Assembly (NCBI GenBank): GCA_034508935.3
Contig: CM067442.1
Location: 93,283,652-93,347,651 of the forward strand
Length of the DNA stretch: 64,000 nucleotides
Origin: Berghia stephanieae
Lineage: Eukaryota; Mollusca; Gastropoda; Nudibranchia; Aeolidiidae
Direction of reading: 5' to 3'
Shown: positions 33,851 through 46,167 of the stretch, piece after piece
Numbering within the stretch: the stretch's first letter is position 1
How the letters are laid out: each line of letters opens with the position of its first letter
Made by a program: the position numbers and the translations under genes
The notes under the pieces: generated by a model
Told to the model about the DNA's origin: nothing
Databases searched by the model: none
What the model saw: the letters and a program-made list of their open reading frames with translations, nothing else

Positions 33851-35040
33851 CATGGGTGCCAGTTTTCCGGTGTTGCAATATCTCGAAGTCAAATACCTCC
33901 AGTTTCAGTGTTTTGAGTAAAATAACCTAATAGCATCGGTAAAAATTCGAAAACATGATTCAGCCACCTTTTCAGTGTATGGAGGTAGATTCGTGAAACC
34001 GGAACTCTCTTGGTCAAGGCCGAGGCCTGTCCAACCCCATGTTTACAGCCTCAACCTTTCAAAACGTAGGCTGATGCGCATGTCTTAGAGTAAAGTTTAG
34101 GCTGCATTTTCAGTAGGAACATTTTCAGGTTTGGCAAAGTGTTGAGATTTTAGTTTCAGGTTTCAGCACTTCTTCCTGCCGACACCCATGCATCTTGGTC
34201 AGAGCTGGTCTATACAGCAGTTTGCCTACCATTAAATATTATACAGGATATGAACCATATACATCGGCCCACTTTAATACAACCAGAGTAGGATTTAAAA
34301 ATCTTTAAAATAGTAGTCCCATAGGAATTTGATTGAGTCAACTAAGTACAAATAGAATTATACGATGTCAATAATGTTTAATGTTTTATTTATTGTTTGT
34401 ACATTATTTTTTACATGTAAACACTTTCAGTTTCACTATTATTCACCAATATTTGACGTCATGGTAAAACGCATTTAATTCTAACCATGAAACCACTCTG
34501 TGATCAAGCCCCAAACAAACTCATTCTTTAAAGTAAGGGTTCATAATTTATATAATAATGTATCTATAATGAGTGTGTCTGTGTGTGTGTGTATTGTTTC
34601 TGTGAGCTGATTTGTACTCTTTGTATACTTTATCTTTTTTTTTTTTTTTTTCGAATTTGCGGAATATTAATAAATAGAAAGAAACCAGAATATTTGTTCT
34701 ATTTTTATTTTCTTTTTGTTTCAAAATGTTTTCGCTATTTCACGCCTCCACCCTACACCGCCAATCTTGCTTATTAAAAAGAACACAGATCTCTGTTGGT
34801 TTAGTACCCACTCAATATACCATGAACTTTGCAAAGATCCCAAATTTATGGTATAAGGAAGTTTGTTTTAATGTATTAAATTAAAAGATTTTATTCCCTC
34901 TGGGTGGAATTCTCCTTAGTCCAGTCGATTTAAGCTAAAAAAATAGGATTACCGGGAAGAAATTGGTACCAATCTAAATTTAACACATTTAGTTGCACAT
35001 TATATGCTGATTATCATACTAAAGTCCACCGACTGGGCGG
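33851..35040. other. Unclassified sequence
   Basis: AT-rich with a short GT tract near 34575-34592 and T homopolymers near 34634-34650. No gene or transposon recognised. Confidence 0.45.
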
Positions 35041-35345
35041 GGTTCCTTACCTCCCATAGTGGGCAGGGAAGTACTTACTGTGTCTTCTACGCACCTATAT
35101 CTGTTTTCCACCATGCTTTCTGTCTTTGTCTTGGAATGAGATTACTTGGTTTTTGTCCTGGCCCTGGCTGAGAGGGAAACAGTCAAATGTATAGTTAGTT
35201 TTGGGACATGATATATTTTTCCTTGTAAATCATCTTTCTGTTATGCACCGTATTATGTTTTGTATACATAATATTATATATGATTTGTAAACATTTGAGT
35301 GTATTCCTCTTAGTGGGGACATGTGCTTGTGTCTGGATGAGACTT
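35041..35345 (+). repeat. Family A retroposon, copy A4, 3'-truncated
   Basis: 5' and central parts of family A, from CCCATAGTGGGCAGGG through TTTGTCCTGGCCCTGG to GTGTCTGGATGAGACTTTTGG, after which similarity stops. Confidence 0.8.
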
Positions 35346-35795
35346 TTGGTGGATGAAATATGGGCAACCTGGGTTCTCTAGTGCTTTTAAAATCTTTATA
35401 CACTGGGACTTGGCTTTTGTATAAGCAAAACTTTGTACATCTTGGACCTAAAATTTTTACGCAAGTGTCTCTGATGCTACCCCTACCCCCTAAAATTCGA
35501 AAATCAAGCAAAATTGGAAATTTTAGTAGTCGAGCTTAAATGACGTCATTGTTTAGACGATTATCTTGTGCCTGTTATGTTTTATAAAATTATTTTAAAA
35601 TATGTCAAATTCAAATAATTGTATGGCCAAGAAAAGGGTAAAAGTAAAATAGTATATTTTCCCATATTCTATGCGTTTTGAGTTTTAATAAAAATTAATT
35701 ACATTCTCACTGGGGAAATACAATACGAAGTAAGTAATTTTATGTTTCTAAAATACTTTTAAAGCTTCAGCAAGAAAAGAAACTTAATATTAATA
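35346..35795. other. Unclassified sequence
   Basis: AT-rich; nothing recognised. CTGATGCTACCCCTACCCCCTA at about 35471-35492 is echoed at 36552-36575 (CTGCCCCTATCCCCTA), on the other side of the pogo element. Confidence 0.4.
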
Positions 35796-36522
35796 CAGTA
35801 GAACCTCCCGATAACGACATGCCACGGGACCGAGTTTTTATCTTCTGCCTGTTTGTTCTTGGTTATTTATAATTTAGCTTATGATATCTTTAGGTTATGA
35901 TTTTGATTTACATTTGTACTATTTTTGTTAGATTGCTTGTTTTTTTGTTTCAGCGGTCTCTCATATAACCTCAATTGTGTTGGAAGAGACCTAAAGCAAC
36001 AAACAAACAAACAAACAAAAAACCGAGTTTTTATGTCGTTATTTAGAGGTTTCCAAGATGGCGGACAAAGTGGGCATGGTAAGGCCCGCGGTACCAGTTT
36101 TTATTAACCACGCCACAACAGTACCATTTTCCATGCCATGCAGTCGTTAACGCCCGCACTTAAGTATCCGCCAAGGGCCATACTCATTGGTCGGTAAACT
36201 CGCTTTCTCATTGGTTGGCAAAACTCGCATTCTCATTGGACCTAATGGTGGTAAAAGCGGCATTCTCATTGGTTCAAGCAGGAATCGTTTTTATAAACTT
36301 TGAGTACTCATACTCGGTATTTTTAGTATCAGATATCTACGAAAACTGCCGAAAATTACCAAAATGATGTCGTTATTCTGAGGTTTTATAAAAAAGTGCA
36401 TCGTTATTTGGAGGTGTTTTTTACCGATCTTAAATAGAAAAAAAAATCCAGGACCAGGGGGTCAATGTCGTTATCAGGAGGTTGTCACTATTCGGAGGTG
36501 TCGTTATCGGGAGGTTCCACTG
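35796..36522. mobile_element. Pogo/Tigger-like non-autonomous element
   Basis: Inverted ends CAGTAGAACCTCCCGATAAC (left) and CAGTGGAACCTCCCGATAAC (right, reverse complement), flanked by TA. The interior has several CTCATTGGTCGG-like repeats and a second GATAACGACA block inside the right end. No transposase. It was itself invaded by SINE B2. Confidence 0.92.
35842..36021 (+). repeat. SINE-like family B, copy B2, inside the pogo element
   Basis: 180 bp between 13-bp repeats ACCGAGTTTTTAT (35829-35841, 36022-36034). 5'-truncated relative to B1. It ends CCTCAATTGTGTTGG, AGAGACCTAAAGC and (AAAC)n. Confidence 0.9.
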
Positions 36523-37009
36523 TACATCAAATACCAGAAGTTTTCAGTTGAGTGTCTCTGAAGCTGCCCCTATCCCCTAGATTAAATAGATCGCCTAAGA
36601 GACTACATTTTAAAAGTTGACCTTTGAAATTAATTTTATTTGCCTATTTCCTAGCAATGACTATCCCGCACAAATCTTTGGGCCTTTTTTCGCTCACGAA
36701 GTGCCCAAATTCGTGACAAAATATGGGACGAAGCTGTTTTGTATATGCTATTTTGAAAAATAAATTACCACGCATTTTATCAATAAATATGTCTGAAATT
36801 TGGCACACAATTAGTAAAGATGTCATTTTAGATTATGTCAAGCGACAAAACTTTTGAGATTACCACAGCCGTTAAAAACAGATGTTTGCTCTTTTGAGTG
36901 AAATATTTCTAAAACTATCAAGAGCAGAGATTTTGTCGCGAATAAGGTTATAGTATAGATGCACATTTCATCTATTTATGTTTCAAATTTCATCGGAATA
37001 TGGTAAGTA
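36523..37009. other. Unclassified sequence
   Basis: AT-rich, nothing recognised. Confidence 0.45.
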
Positions 37010-37782
37010 CAGTCCACTCCGGATAATTGCAACTTTCGGTTAATCGCAACATTTCCCAAGAAACGGAATTAATTCTATATAAAAGTCACTGGTTATTTGC
37101 AACAAACTTCGGTTAATCGCAACACATTTTTGCCCTCAAAAAGTGGTAAAATCAAGAAATCAATGAAACAAAATGTCATATATAAATATCATCATCTATG
37201 AAATCCGTGACAGGTTGCAGAATCGAGAATGAACGGGATTTAATGCAACAGTAGTCTTGTTACCACTCTATTAGATTCAAAAGAGGGCGGGACTTTTCAG
37301 TGTGGGTTTGTGATATCATCTGTGGCCATTAAATAGGAGGGGAGGGGGCTGGGCATAATCTTGACAAGTAGACAATGACAGTTGTAATGAGAGACATCCT
37401 TTGTTTTGGGATTGACAACTGTGCATCCTGTCCAGCGAGTTTGGTGAGAGCTTATTGTCTCTCACCACGGCTAATCTCTTTCACTCTTACAAATGTTGAG
37501 AACAAAAGAATGCATGTTTATCCAATCTGAATAAGATGTTGGCTTACATTATAGCTGCTTTTGGTTGACAAATCTATACAGGGTTGCCATATGGTTTTTG
37601 TTTCAATAAAATTGTTCTGTGGTGGACAAGGAACAACATTTGCATCAACTGGTTTAAGTTTACCATATATGTGTGAAATGTTGCACTAGTGGACAGGGAA
37701 CTCAACTTCGAATACTTGCAACTTCGGTTAATCGCAACATTTTCGCTGATTTCAAGGTGTTGCGATTATTCTGAGTGGACTG
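37010..37782. mobile_element. Second pogo-like non-autonomous element
   Basis: 773 bp. Ends CAGTCCACTCCGGATAATTG (left) and CAGTCCACTCAGAATAATCG (right, reverse complement), flanked by TA at 37008-37009 and 37783-37784. CGGTTAATCGCAACA recurs three times near the ends. No transposase frame. Confidence 0.9.
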
Positions 37783-37869
37783 TACTTTTCACGTATTACT
37801 GTTACCAATCAGAATTTCCTCTGAAAAATGGTTTTGGAAAACTAAATATCAAATTACAAGTTATTATTA

Positions 37870-37985
37870 CAATGCAATAACGACACCGCCCGGGACCATA
37901 AAATTATGTCGTTATTCCAGGGTTTTCAAGGTGGCTGAAAAGGGGGGTGTTAGACCCGCCGTAATAATCAGGCCTGTAAAAAATA
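37870..37985 (+). mobile_element. Pogo-like left-end fragment
   Basis: AACGACACCGCCCGGGACC, GTCGTTATTCCAGGGTTTTC and a GTTAGACCCGCC block follow the left-end layout of the 35796 and 39160 elements. The rest is lost. Confidence 0.6.
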
Positions 37986-38957
37986 TTGTCGGAACTTTTT
38001 GAACGAAAATAGACCAACAGGACAAAAATATGGATTAATTAATAAACACAACACAGATGTGGCACGTCAATTGACTAGTCAAATCATGTCACTTTCCCCA
38101 ACTCATTTATAATACAATAATAAGCTACTCAATGTCATTTTACCCCCTTTTTGTCTTTGTTAAAGGAAAAAAAGAATTTTATTGATCATTTCCCTTTAAG
38201 AAAGGAAAATATTCTCATACAGATTTTTAGTTTTAAAACGGCTGTAATTTTTTTTTTTCCCATTGGTGGATTTTTCGTGGAAGGCTCAGATCATGGTCTA
38301 GTTTCATCAAAACAAAAATTATCTTGGTACCAATTTCTTCCAGGACAAATCCTAAATCTACTAGACTATTAGGGCCGTGAAACATTGCCTCCCCTGGACT
38401 GGTGGATTCAGTCCACAGCCCTGCCCTGCCATTCTTCCATCCCTTTATATAGTGTGTACTTCGTCATTTAAACCTTTACATTCCTTGTGGAACATAAGCT
38501 TCAACAGTACATCTCCACTGTATTCTGTTCTGTGTCTTCTTCTTCATCTGTCCCCAGGACATTCCAGCCATCTTCACCTCTTCCTCACAAAACCTCCATG
38601 TAATCTTTGGCCTCACAACTGAAGGTTCCAGTCTAGTGTATACTTGTTCATGAAAAATTTCATTTGAATTTGCCTGGGCACTTTTGCTGAGTGGGAAACA
38701 TTCAAAATTCAAAAAGATTAATTTTAAGAGATATTTCTTTTTAAAATTATATTTCCAGTATAAATAAAGTCATTGTTAGACTTTAAATATAATGCTTATT
38801 TTGTAACAATCCTAGTGTGTTCCTTTTGGCAAAGATTTTAGAGCACTGTTAGTGTGGAACTCATAACTGGATTCAGACTAGCTGTTGGCATTGGATCCCC
38901 CTCTCCTCTTGGACCCATATCAGTCCACAGCCTTGCTACTTTTTTGATCCTCCAAAT
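37986..38957. other. Unclassified sequence with a LINE remnant
   Basis: Apart from the LINE fragment at 38455-38640 nothing is recognised. Confidence 0.4.
38455..38640 (-). pseudogene. LINE 3'-end fragment (RTE-like C-terminus), minus strand
   Basis: The minus-strand frame reads RPKITWRFCEEEVKMAGMSW then RIQWRCTVEAY, typical of the last residues of RTE-type ORFs. Very short; 5'-truncated. Confidence 0.65.
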
Positions 38958-39724
38958 TCTGGGTGGGGTCTTTTCATCCCACAGAGGGCAGGGAGGCACT
39001 TACTGGGTCTTCTACTCTTTTTCCAACTTGTTTTCTGTCTTTGTCTTGGAATGAGATTACTCGTTTTTGTCCTGGCCCTGGCGGAATCCTCGCTTGGAGG
39101 GAAACTGTCAAATAGTTTTGGGAGATATTTTTCTCCTTGTAAATCATCTCTGATATATACAGTGCAACCCCCGGATAACGACATCGTCGTTATTCCGGGG
39201 TTTTCCAGATGGAGGAAAAAGGCGTGGTGAGACTGGTGCATACATAACAATACGATGTACGGACCAGTGCCTGAGAGAAGACTCATCCCAACAATGTTAG
39301 AACGTATATTTCTCCTGTTTACAAAGGGTATACCAGTTATGCTTTAACTCTCGAATGTATATTGTCATTGTTTTGATCGTAAATAGTACTCGAGCACCAT
39401 TTAATATAACTAAGAATAAATCAATTGTCAATGTGATAATACTGTACAAGAGCACAGGTGCACACATCGAGTTTTGATTTTAATTAAAAATTCATGCGAT
39501 ACTGCTGTTGAGTTTTGAATAACAAAATTTTTATTTAAGTGCACTAAAACTTACAAGCACTATAAATTAGTAGATCCACACCTTGTGATACTAAAATACA
39601 GACCCCCCTCAAAAAAAAAGAAAAAGAAAGTTAAACGAAAAACCAACAAGGAATTAACTACAGTAATATCAAATTTGGACTGATGTTTAGAAAAACAACT
39701 AATTTTTAAAATGAAAATGATAAA

Positions 39725-41672
39725 GTGAAAGAGGCAGTTATTGTTTTCCCAGCTACTCCAACATATTATTGTTTTGACTGCACAATATGGGATGAACTCA
39801 TGTCTGATAACATGTCACTGGACGAGTGGGTTGATGTTGTCACGTCTTATATTCATTTCTGTTGTGATTTGTGCGTGGACACTAAAAGGATTAAAATATT
39901 TAACAACAACAAACCTTGGGTCAACAAACGAGTTAAGTTATTTATAAATATGAAGAAAATCGCTCATATGAGTGGGGACAAAAACAAGCAGCACGAGGCA
40001 GAAAAAACAATTAAAGAGGGTAATTTATGAAGAAAAACGTAAATATAAAGATAAAATGGAAACAAACCTTAAAAATTCAAATGCATCGCAGGCGTGGAGG
40101 ATGATTAAAGAAATGGGTGGCGTTAACAACAAAAAGACAGATTTTAACAATGACACACATATGAATATCGAGGAATTAAATAAGTTTTACTGTCGATTCG
40201 ACACCATTGACAACGTACTTTCAAAAATTAATATCATAACAAAAAATACGTCTCCTCCGCCAGAAATCGAAGAAGAGGCGGTCATCAATGTTCTTAAATT
40301 ATGTAAAAAGAAAAAAGCACCAGGTCCAGATGGACTTAGTGGGGAACTCATTTCAAACTGTAACAACCAACTAGCTGTCCCTTTCTTGCCTATTTTCCAA
40401 CGTTCAATAGATGAACAGAAAATCCCAATTATATGGAAAACATCGACTATAATTCCAGTACCCAAAAAGAATCCACCAACTCAGCTGAATGATTATAGAC
40501 CTGTTGCTTTAACATCAATTATTATGAAATGTCTGGAAAAGATTCTGAAAAGAGAGCTGTTGCAATTTATATATGACCAACACATACTTGATCCATATCA
40601 GTTTGCCTACCAACAAAATCTTAGTGTGGAAGACGCACTCCTCACAGTGATGCATTCAATATCAAATCACTTGGATGTTTCACCCGCCAACTACTGCCGA
40701 ATCCTATACGTCGATTTTTCGTCTGCCTTTAATGCCATGAAAACCAACATATTAATTAGTAAACTGCATGCTCTAAACCTTCCCCATTACCTCATCAACT
40801 GGTATAACAACTTTCTCATCGATCGCCCCCAACATGTCAGAGTAGGCTCAAATATATCATCAGTAAAAACTCTTTCAAACGGATGCCCACAAGGGTGTGT
40901 AAGCTCACCTCTACTTTACATCCTCTATACAAACGATTGTGTGGCTAGCTTTGATAACTGCCAACTCATCAAGTATGCTGATGACACCGCAATACTCGGC
41001 CTGCTCAATGATTCCGTCTCCGAATTTAAATACACTGAGCAAGTTAGTAAATTCAGCAAATGGTGTGCTGATAACTGTCTAGAGCTCAATGTAACAAAAA
41101 CAAAGGAACAACTGTTTGATCACAGAAAAATAGGAAAAAGAGCAAGACAAATAACAAAAATTAACAATCAGGCGGTTGAAACTGTTGAAACGTTTAAATA
41201 CCTTGGTGTAATTATAGATAACAGTCTAAGATTTGAATCGCACACCAACAATGTCATCAAAAAATGTAACCAGCGCTTGTATATACTCAGAAAATTAAGG
41301 TCTTTCAATGTGAACAGAAAGACCATGATACAAATCTACAAGTCATTAATATTGAGTATCGTTTCGTTTGGCATCACAACGTGGTATGGAAGCTGTGGAA
41401 CAAAAGAAAAATCCAAACTACATAGAACCCTCAGAGAGGCTTCAAAAATAATTAACACAGACCTTAGAAGCCTTGACACAACTTATATTAATGCAGTTGA
41501 GAAGAAATCTTTTAACAATATCAACGAAAAGAGGCATCCGCTGAACGAAAAATTCCAACTTCTGCGCTCCGGAAGACGGTATCTAGAAGCAAAATGTCGG
41601 ACAAATCGACATAAGACAACCTTCATTCCAACCGCCATAAAATTAATTAACAAATCTTCTGTGGAAAAATGA
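39725..41672 (+). CDS. LINE reverse transcriptase (no endonuclease; one apparent frameshift)
   Basis: The open frame 39972-41672 (566 codons) is preceded in another frame by 39725-40030; the two meet in an A-rich stretch near 40015. RT motifs: KAPGPDGLSGELI, DYRPVALTSI, ILYVDFSSAFNAM, NGCPQGCVSSPLLY, catalytic YADDTAI and YLGVIIDNSL. The C-terminal half ends ATAIKLINKSSVEK. The SPLLY/TNDC wording is like Rex1/CR1-type elements of fish and invertebrates. Confidence 0.88.
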
Positions 41673-41715
41673 GACAACCAATGAAAATAACGAGAAGCAG
41701 TGTCGTGAATCATCA

Positions 41716-41773
41716 TCATCGACATTGCCGCCGTCGTTATCATCATCATCATCATCATCATCATATATCGTAG

Positions 41774-41824
<51 letters not shown>

Positions 41825-41939
41825 CAATCATTGCCATCTTCTTCTTAATATAAGACACTATATTTATAATATGGTTATCTGCTGTCCCAGCAAATATATC
41901 GTATCGTTCTATCTGTCTGTGTGTGTGTCTGTGTGTATG

Positions 41940-41973
<34 letters not shown>

Positions 41974-42076
41974 TGTATGTATGTATGTATGTATGTATGA
42001 ATGTAGGCATGCATATACGATGATATGCTGGTTTGTATGTATGTCTGCATGTATGTATGTATGTATGTATGTATGT
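41716..42076. repeat. (ATC)n and (GTAT)n microsatellites in the LINE 3' region
   Basis: Two tracts, about 41716-41824 and 41937-42076. Both strands stay open across them, so the long Met/Asp and Tyr/Ile-Thr frames read there are repeat artefacts. Confidence 0.9.
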
Positions 42077-42240
42077 ATATGTGTTTGTATGTACGCTCAT
42101 TTCTTTTGTATACACGTGTAGAAACAATGTGCAAGCGTGTATGGCTGTGTCTGTATTTGTAAATGTGTTGATGTTCATACCATGAACCAAACTGAGCATT
42201 GTTTACCTCACATGAATTGCCTTTCATTTGGACAATAAAG

Positions 42241-42284
<44 letters not shown>

Positions 42285-42304
42285 GAGACCATAAATCTCC
42301 ATAA

Positions 42305-45300
42305 CTCCGCCATTGCCGGTCCCAAGCCCGGATGAGAAAGGAGGAGGGTTAGGCGTAGGGCCAGCAACTCCACCCTGGAAAACACAAGCCGCTACAGAAA
42401 CGTCGACGAAAGAAAACCCAATTACTATTGTTCTGGGAGAGGAAGGGTCTTTGCGACACATGACGCTTTGCAGTGAAAGCCGAGAGGAAGCTACAAGGCC
42501 GACTTTCCTTCTTTCGACCAGAACCATCAACGTCGGAACATGGAATGTGAGGACCATGTATGAGACGGGAAAAACCAACCAAGTAGCAGCAGAAATGAAA
42601 AGCTACCACCTCACACTGCTTGGAATCAGTGAGACCCGTTGGACCCAGTCAGGGCAGAAGAAACTGATCACAGGAGAGCTCTTACTGTATTCCGGGCACG
42701 AGGAAGAGAATGCTCCACACACAGAAGGTGTGGCACTCATGCTGTCAAAATCTGCACAGCAGGCCCTGATAGGATGGGAAGCACACGGACCGCGAATTAT
42801 TGGAGCTTCCTTCAGAACAAAAGTGAAGAAGATCACAATGAATATAATAGTGTTATGCACCAACAAATGAATATGACGAAGAGGTAAAAGACAGGTTTTA
42901 CAACAGATTGCAGAATGTCCTGGCCAAGTATCCAGAGAAAGATGTGAACATTCTCATGGGTGACATAAACGCAAAGATAGGAACAGATAATACAGGGTTC
43001 GAGGAAGTGATGGGAAAACATGGACTGGGAGTAATGAACGAGAATGGGGAGAAATTTGCAGACTTCTGTGCTATGAATAACCTGATCATTGGAGGTAGCA
43101 CTTTCCCCCACAGAAGAATACATAAGGCTACATGGGTATCACCCGACCTTGTTACCGAAAACCAGATTGACCACATCTGCATAGCTAAGAAATTCAGAAG
43201 GTCCCTGGTGGATGTACGGGTGAAAGGAGGAGCAGACGTTGCATCGGACCACCACCTGGTTGTAGCAAGGCTGAAATTAAAACTGAAGAGAAATTGGATG
43301 GAGAAATTGGATGGAAGCAATGAAAAGAGAGAAGTACAATGTCAATTTGTTGAAAGATCCAGATACCCGAGGAAAATTCAGCCTGACTTTCACCAATATG
43401 TATAAAGTATTAAAAGATCAGTTTTTGGAAGAGAGCAGTGTGGAAGATGATTGGCAGAAAGTGAAAGAAGGACACAAGACAACCTGTCAGGAAGTGCTTG
43501 GGCCGATGAGACACCACCATAAGGAATGGATTTCAGCCAAAACACTGCAAAAGATCCAGACAAGGAAGCAAAAGAAGGCAGCCATAAACAATTGCCGGAC
43601 AAGAGCCACAAAGGCAAAGGCACGGAAAGACTTCACAGAAGCCAACAGAGAAGTTAAGAGGAGTGCAAGAACAGATAAGCGCGAATACATTGACAGCCTG
43701 GCGGAAGAAGCAGAGAAAGCAGCAGCCAGCAACAACATAAAACAGCTGTATGACATATCAAAGAAACTGTCGGGGAAAAGCAACAGGCCCGAGCGACCAG
43801 TCAAAGACAAAGAAGGAAACACCATCCTGGGAAAGGAACAGCAACTAAATAGATGGGCTCTTCACTTTGAAGAGCTTCTGAACAGACCAGCTCCATCGAA
43901 CGCCCCAAGTATCAACCCAGCTGATACAGACCTTGACATCAACTGTAGACACCCGACTAAAGAGGAGATCAGGAACGCCATCAAACTATTGAAGAATGGC
44001 AAGGCAGCTGGGCCAGACAACATTCCCGCAGAAGCTTTAAAGACGGACTTAAAAACGACCACAGAAATGCTTTATCCTCTCTTCAAGAAGATCTGGGAGG
44101 AGGAAGAAGTACCAACAGAGTGGAAGGAAGGGTACCTCGTCAAACTGCCTAAGAAAGGCGACCTCAGCAATTGCAACAACTACCGAGGAATAACGCTTCT
44201 GTCAGTGCCAGGAAAAGTCTTTATTAGAATAATCTTGGAGAGAATTAAAAGTGCTGTTGACCCTCTCCTTCGCGACCAACAGGCTGGCTTCCGCAGGAAT
44301 AGATAATGTGTCGACCAAATTGCAACCCTAAGCATCATAGTTGAGCAATCCTTGGAGTGGAATTCCCCGTTGTACATCAACTTCGTTGATTATGAAAAAG
44401 CGTTTGACAGCGTGGACCGGGAAACCTTATGGAAAATACTCTGCCACTATGGGGTTCCAACAGAAATAGTCAGCCTGATCCAAAGTTCCTACGAGGGAGT
44501 GACCTGTCGAGTAATCCATGGGGCACAACTGACAGATAGCTTCAAGGTGAAGACTGGAGTCAGACAGGGATGTCTTCTGTCACCCTTTCTCTTCCTTTTG
44601 GCGATTGACTGGACAATGAGGTCAGCAGTGGCAGGTAGGAGAAATGGGATTCAGTGGACATTGTTCGACCAGCTCGACAATTTGGACTTTGCAGATGACC
44701 TGGCCTTGCTGTCCCACAATCACCAACAAATGCAGGACAAGACAACAGAGATAACAGCAAAGTCATCACAAATCGGACTCAGGGCCCATGAGGGTAAAAC
44801 AAAGGTCCTCGAAATAAACACCAATAGTAAAGAACCAATCAAACTGCACGAGAGCGAACTGGATGAGGTTGACCACTTCATGTATTTAGGCAGCATATTA
44901 GATAAACGGGGTGGCACAGATGCAGACGTAAAGGCAAGAATTGGCAAGGCGAGGGTAGCATACTTGCAGCTTAAAAACATCTAGAGCTCCAAGGTGGTGT
45001 CAACCCAAACCAAAATAAGAATCTTCAATTCAAATGTCAAGTCAGTCCTTTTGTATGGAGAGGAGACCTGGAGGATCACGAAGACCACCACTGGAAAAGT
45101 ACAGACCTTCATCAATAGCTGCCTCAGAAGGATCCTCAAGATTCACTAGCCAGACAGGATCAACAACGCAGACCTGTGGCAGAGAACATCTCAAAATGCC
45201 AGCAGAAGACGAAATCAGACGCCGCCGATAGAGATGGATTGGGCACACCCTGAGGAAGCCAACCAATAACACCGCTAGGCAGGCGCTGAGATGGAACCCC

Positions 45301-45467
45301 CAGGGAAAACGGAAGAGAGGGCGGCCTAGAAACACCTGGCGGCGGACATGAAGAGGATGGGACACACCTGGGGAGAGTTGGAGAAGATGGCCCAGGACAG
45401 AGGAAGATGGAGGACTGTTGTCGACGGCCTATGCTCCACTAGGAGTGACGGGCATAAGTAAGTAAGT
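42305..45467 (+). mobile_element. Full-length RTE-like LINE with 14-bp target-site duplication
   Basis: Flanked by ATAAATCTCCATAA (42291-42304 and 45468-45481), directly after the (ATT)n tail of the preceding LINE. 3163 bp: short leader, one ORF region, very short 3' UTR and a (GTAA)n-like tail (ATAAGTAAGTAAGT). Younger than the LINE it follows, but no longer intact. Confidence 0.93.
42313..45455 (+). pseudogene. RTE-like endonuclease/reverse transcriptase ORF, degraded
   Basis: The endonuclease opens with INVGTWNVRTMYETGK and SETRWTQSG, continues with GDINAKIGTDN and ASDHHLVVARL. The RT has GKAAGPDNIPAEAL, NNYRGITLLSV, YINFVDYEKAFDSVDRE, GVRQGCLLSPFLF and catalytic FADDLALLS. The C-terminus has VLLYGEETW. 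The frame is broken at several places: frame changes near 42850 (two bases short), 43310-43400 and after 45170, and stops near 44304, 44982 and 45149. Old enough to be inactive. RT motifs put it with RTE-like elements. Confidence 0.88.
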
Positions 45468-45547
45468 ATAAATCTCCATAATTGGACATGGCATTGCCTG
45501 ATATCAGTTAACCTCAACTGACCTCAGATAGGTAGCTAACAGGTAAT

Positions 45548-45564
45548 GGGGGGGGGGGGGGGGG
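45548..45564. repeat. Poly-G tract, 17 G
   Basis: Uninterrupted run of 17 G inside the pogo element interior. Confidence 0.9.
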
Positions 45565-46167
45565 AGAGTTTCATCCACTGATAACCTTCTTTTGTTGGTT
45601 CCATATGCTCTCACATTGATTCCATGCAGTGTAGTTAACATGCGTTCTGATTGGTCGGTTACAAAGTGATCTCATTGGAAGGGGGAAAAAAAGGGTTTCT
45701 GATTGGTTAAGAGTATTAGATGATGCTGGTCTGATAACAAGCATTGGTATCGACTGCCAATTATTGTTATAACAATGTCGCTAAGCAGGGGTTTTACTAA
45801 AGAGTATGTCGCTATTTTGTTTTTTAAAATTACTAATAACCTATAGCAAAAAAATCAGGACCAGAGGTCAATAACGCTATCCAGGGATTAGCATTGTCCC
45901 GAAGTTGCATTGTAGTTATATTTTCTGTCTTGAATATTATGATTATAAACATTTGAGTGTATTCCTCGTAGTGGGGACCTGTGCTTGTGTCTGGATGAGA
46001 CATTTAGGTGATATCAAACCCAAGTACACTGATGGTGTGCTCTTGGAATTCACTTTTGTTCCATATTTTCCTTCGTCTTACTTTTTCTTGTATGCTTTTA
46101 AATGTGAATCTAGAATTTTTTTACCATCCCATTTTCTTCCTTTAAAACCCCTAAAAAAACAAACAAA

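Larger units (their letters stand above)
39700..42284 (+). mobile_element. 5'-truncated LINE of the CR1/L2/Rex1 group
   Basis: Contains the RT domain (CDS below), then a 3' region expanded by (ATC)n at 41716-41824 and (GTAT)n at about 41937-42076. It ends ACAATAAAG followed by (ATT)n at 42241-42284. No endonuclease domain remains. The left limit is approximate. Confidence 0.88.
39160..45912. mobile_element. Pogo-like element with two LINEs nested inside
   Basis: The left end CAGTGCAACCCCCGGATAAC and the right end (reverse complement CAATGCAACTTCGGGA) match imperfectly and are flanked by TA (39158-39159, 45913-45914). Near the right end, CTGATTGGTCGG, ATCTCATTGGAA and GACCTCTGGTCCTG blocks match the interior of the pogo element at 35796. 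Without the LINEs it would be about 1 kb and non-coding. Confidence 0.82.
38958..46167 (+). repeat. Family A retroposon split by a pogo element (A5 + A6)
   Basis: The 5' half is 38958-39159 (CTGGGTGGGG ... CTTGTAAATCATCTCTGATA). The 3' half is 45913-46167 (GTTATATTTTCTGTC, AAACATTTGAGTGTATTCC, ... AAAACCCCTAAAAAAACAAAC). Together they match one family-A copy. The break is exactly at the TA target site of the pogo element 39160-45912. Confidence 0.8.

Noticed and set aside
41643-42578. 311-codon minus-strand frame rich in Met, Asp, Tyr and Ile-His-Thr
   Set aside because: It runs through ATC, GTAT and ATT microsatellites of the LINE 3' region and into the next LINE on the wrong strand.
44304-44306. 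Stop in the RTE-like RT domain as possible recoding
   Set aside because: The element also has other stops and frame changes, so ordinary decay is the simpler reading.
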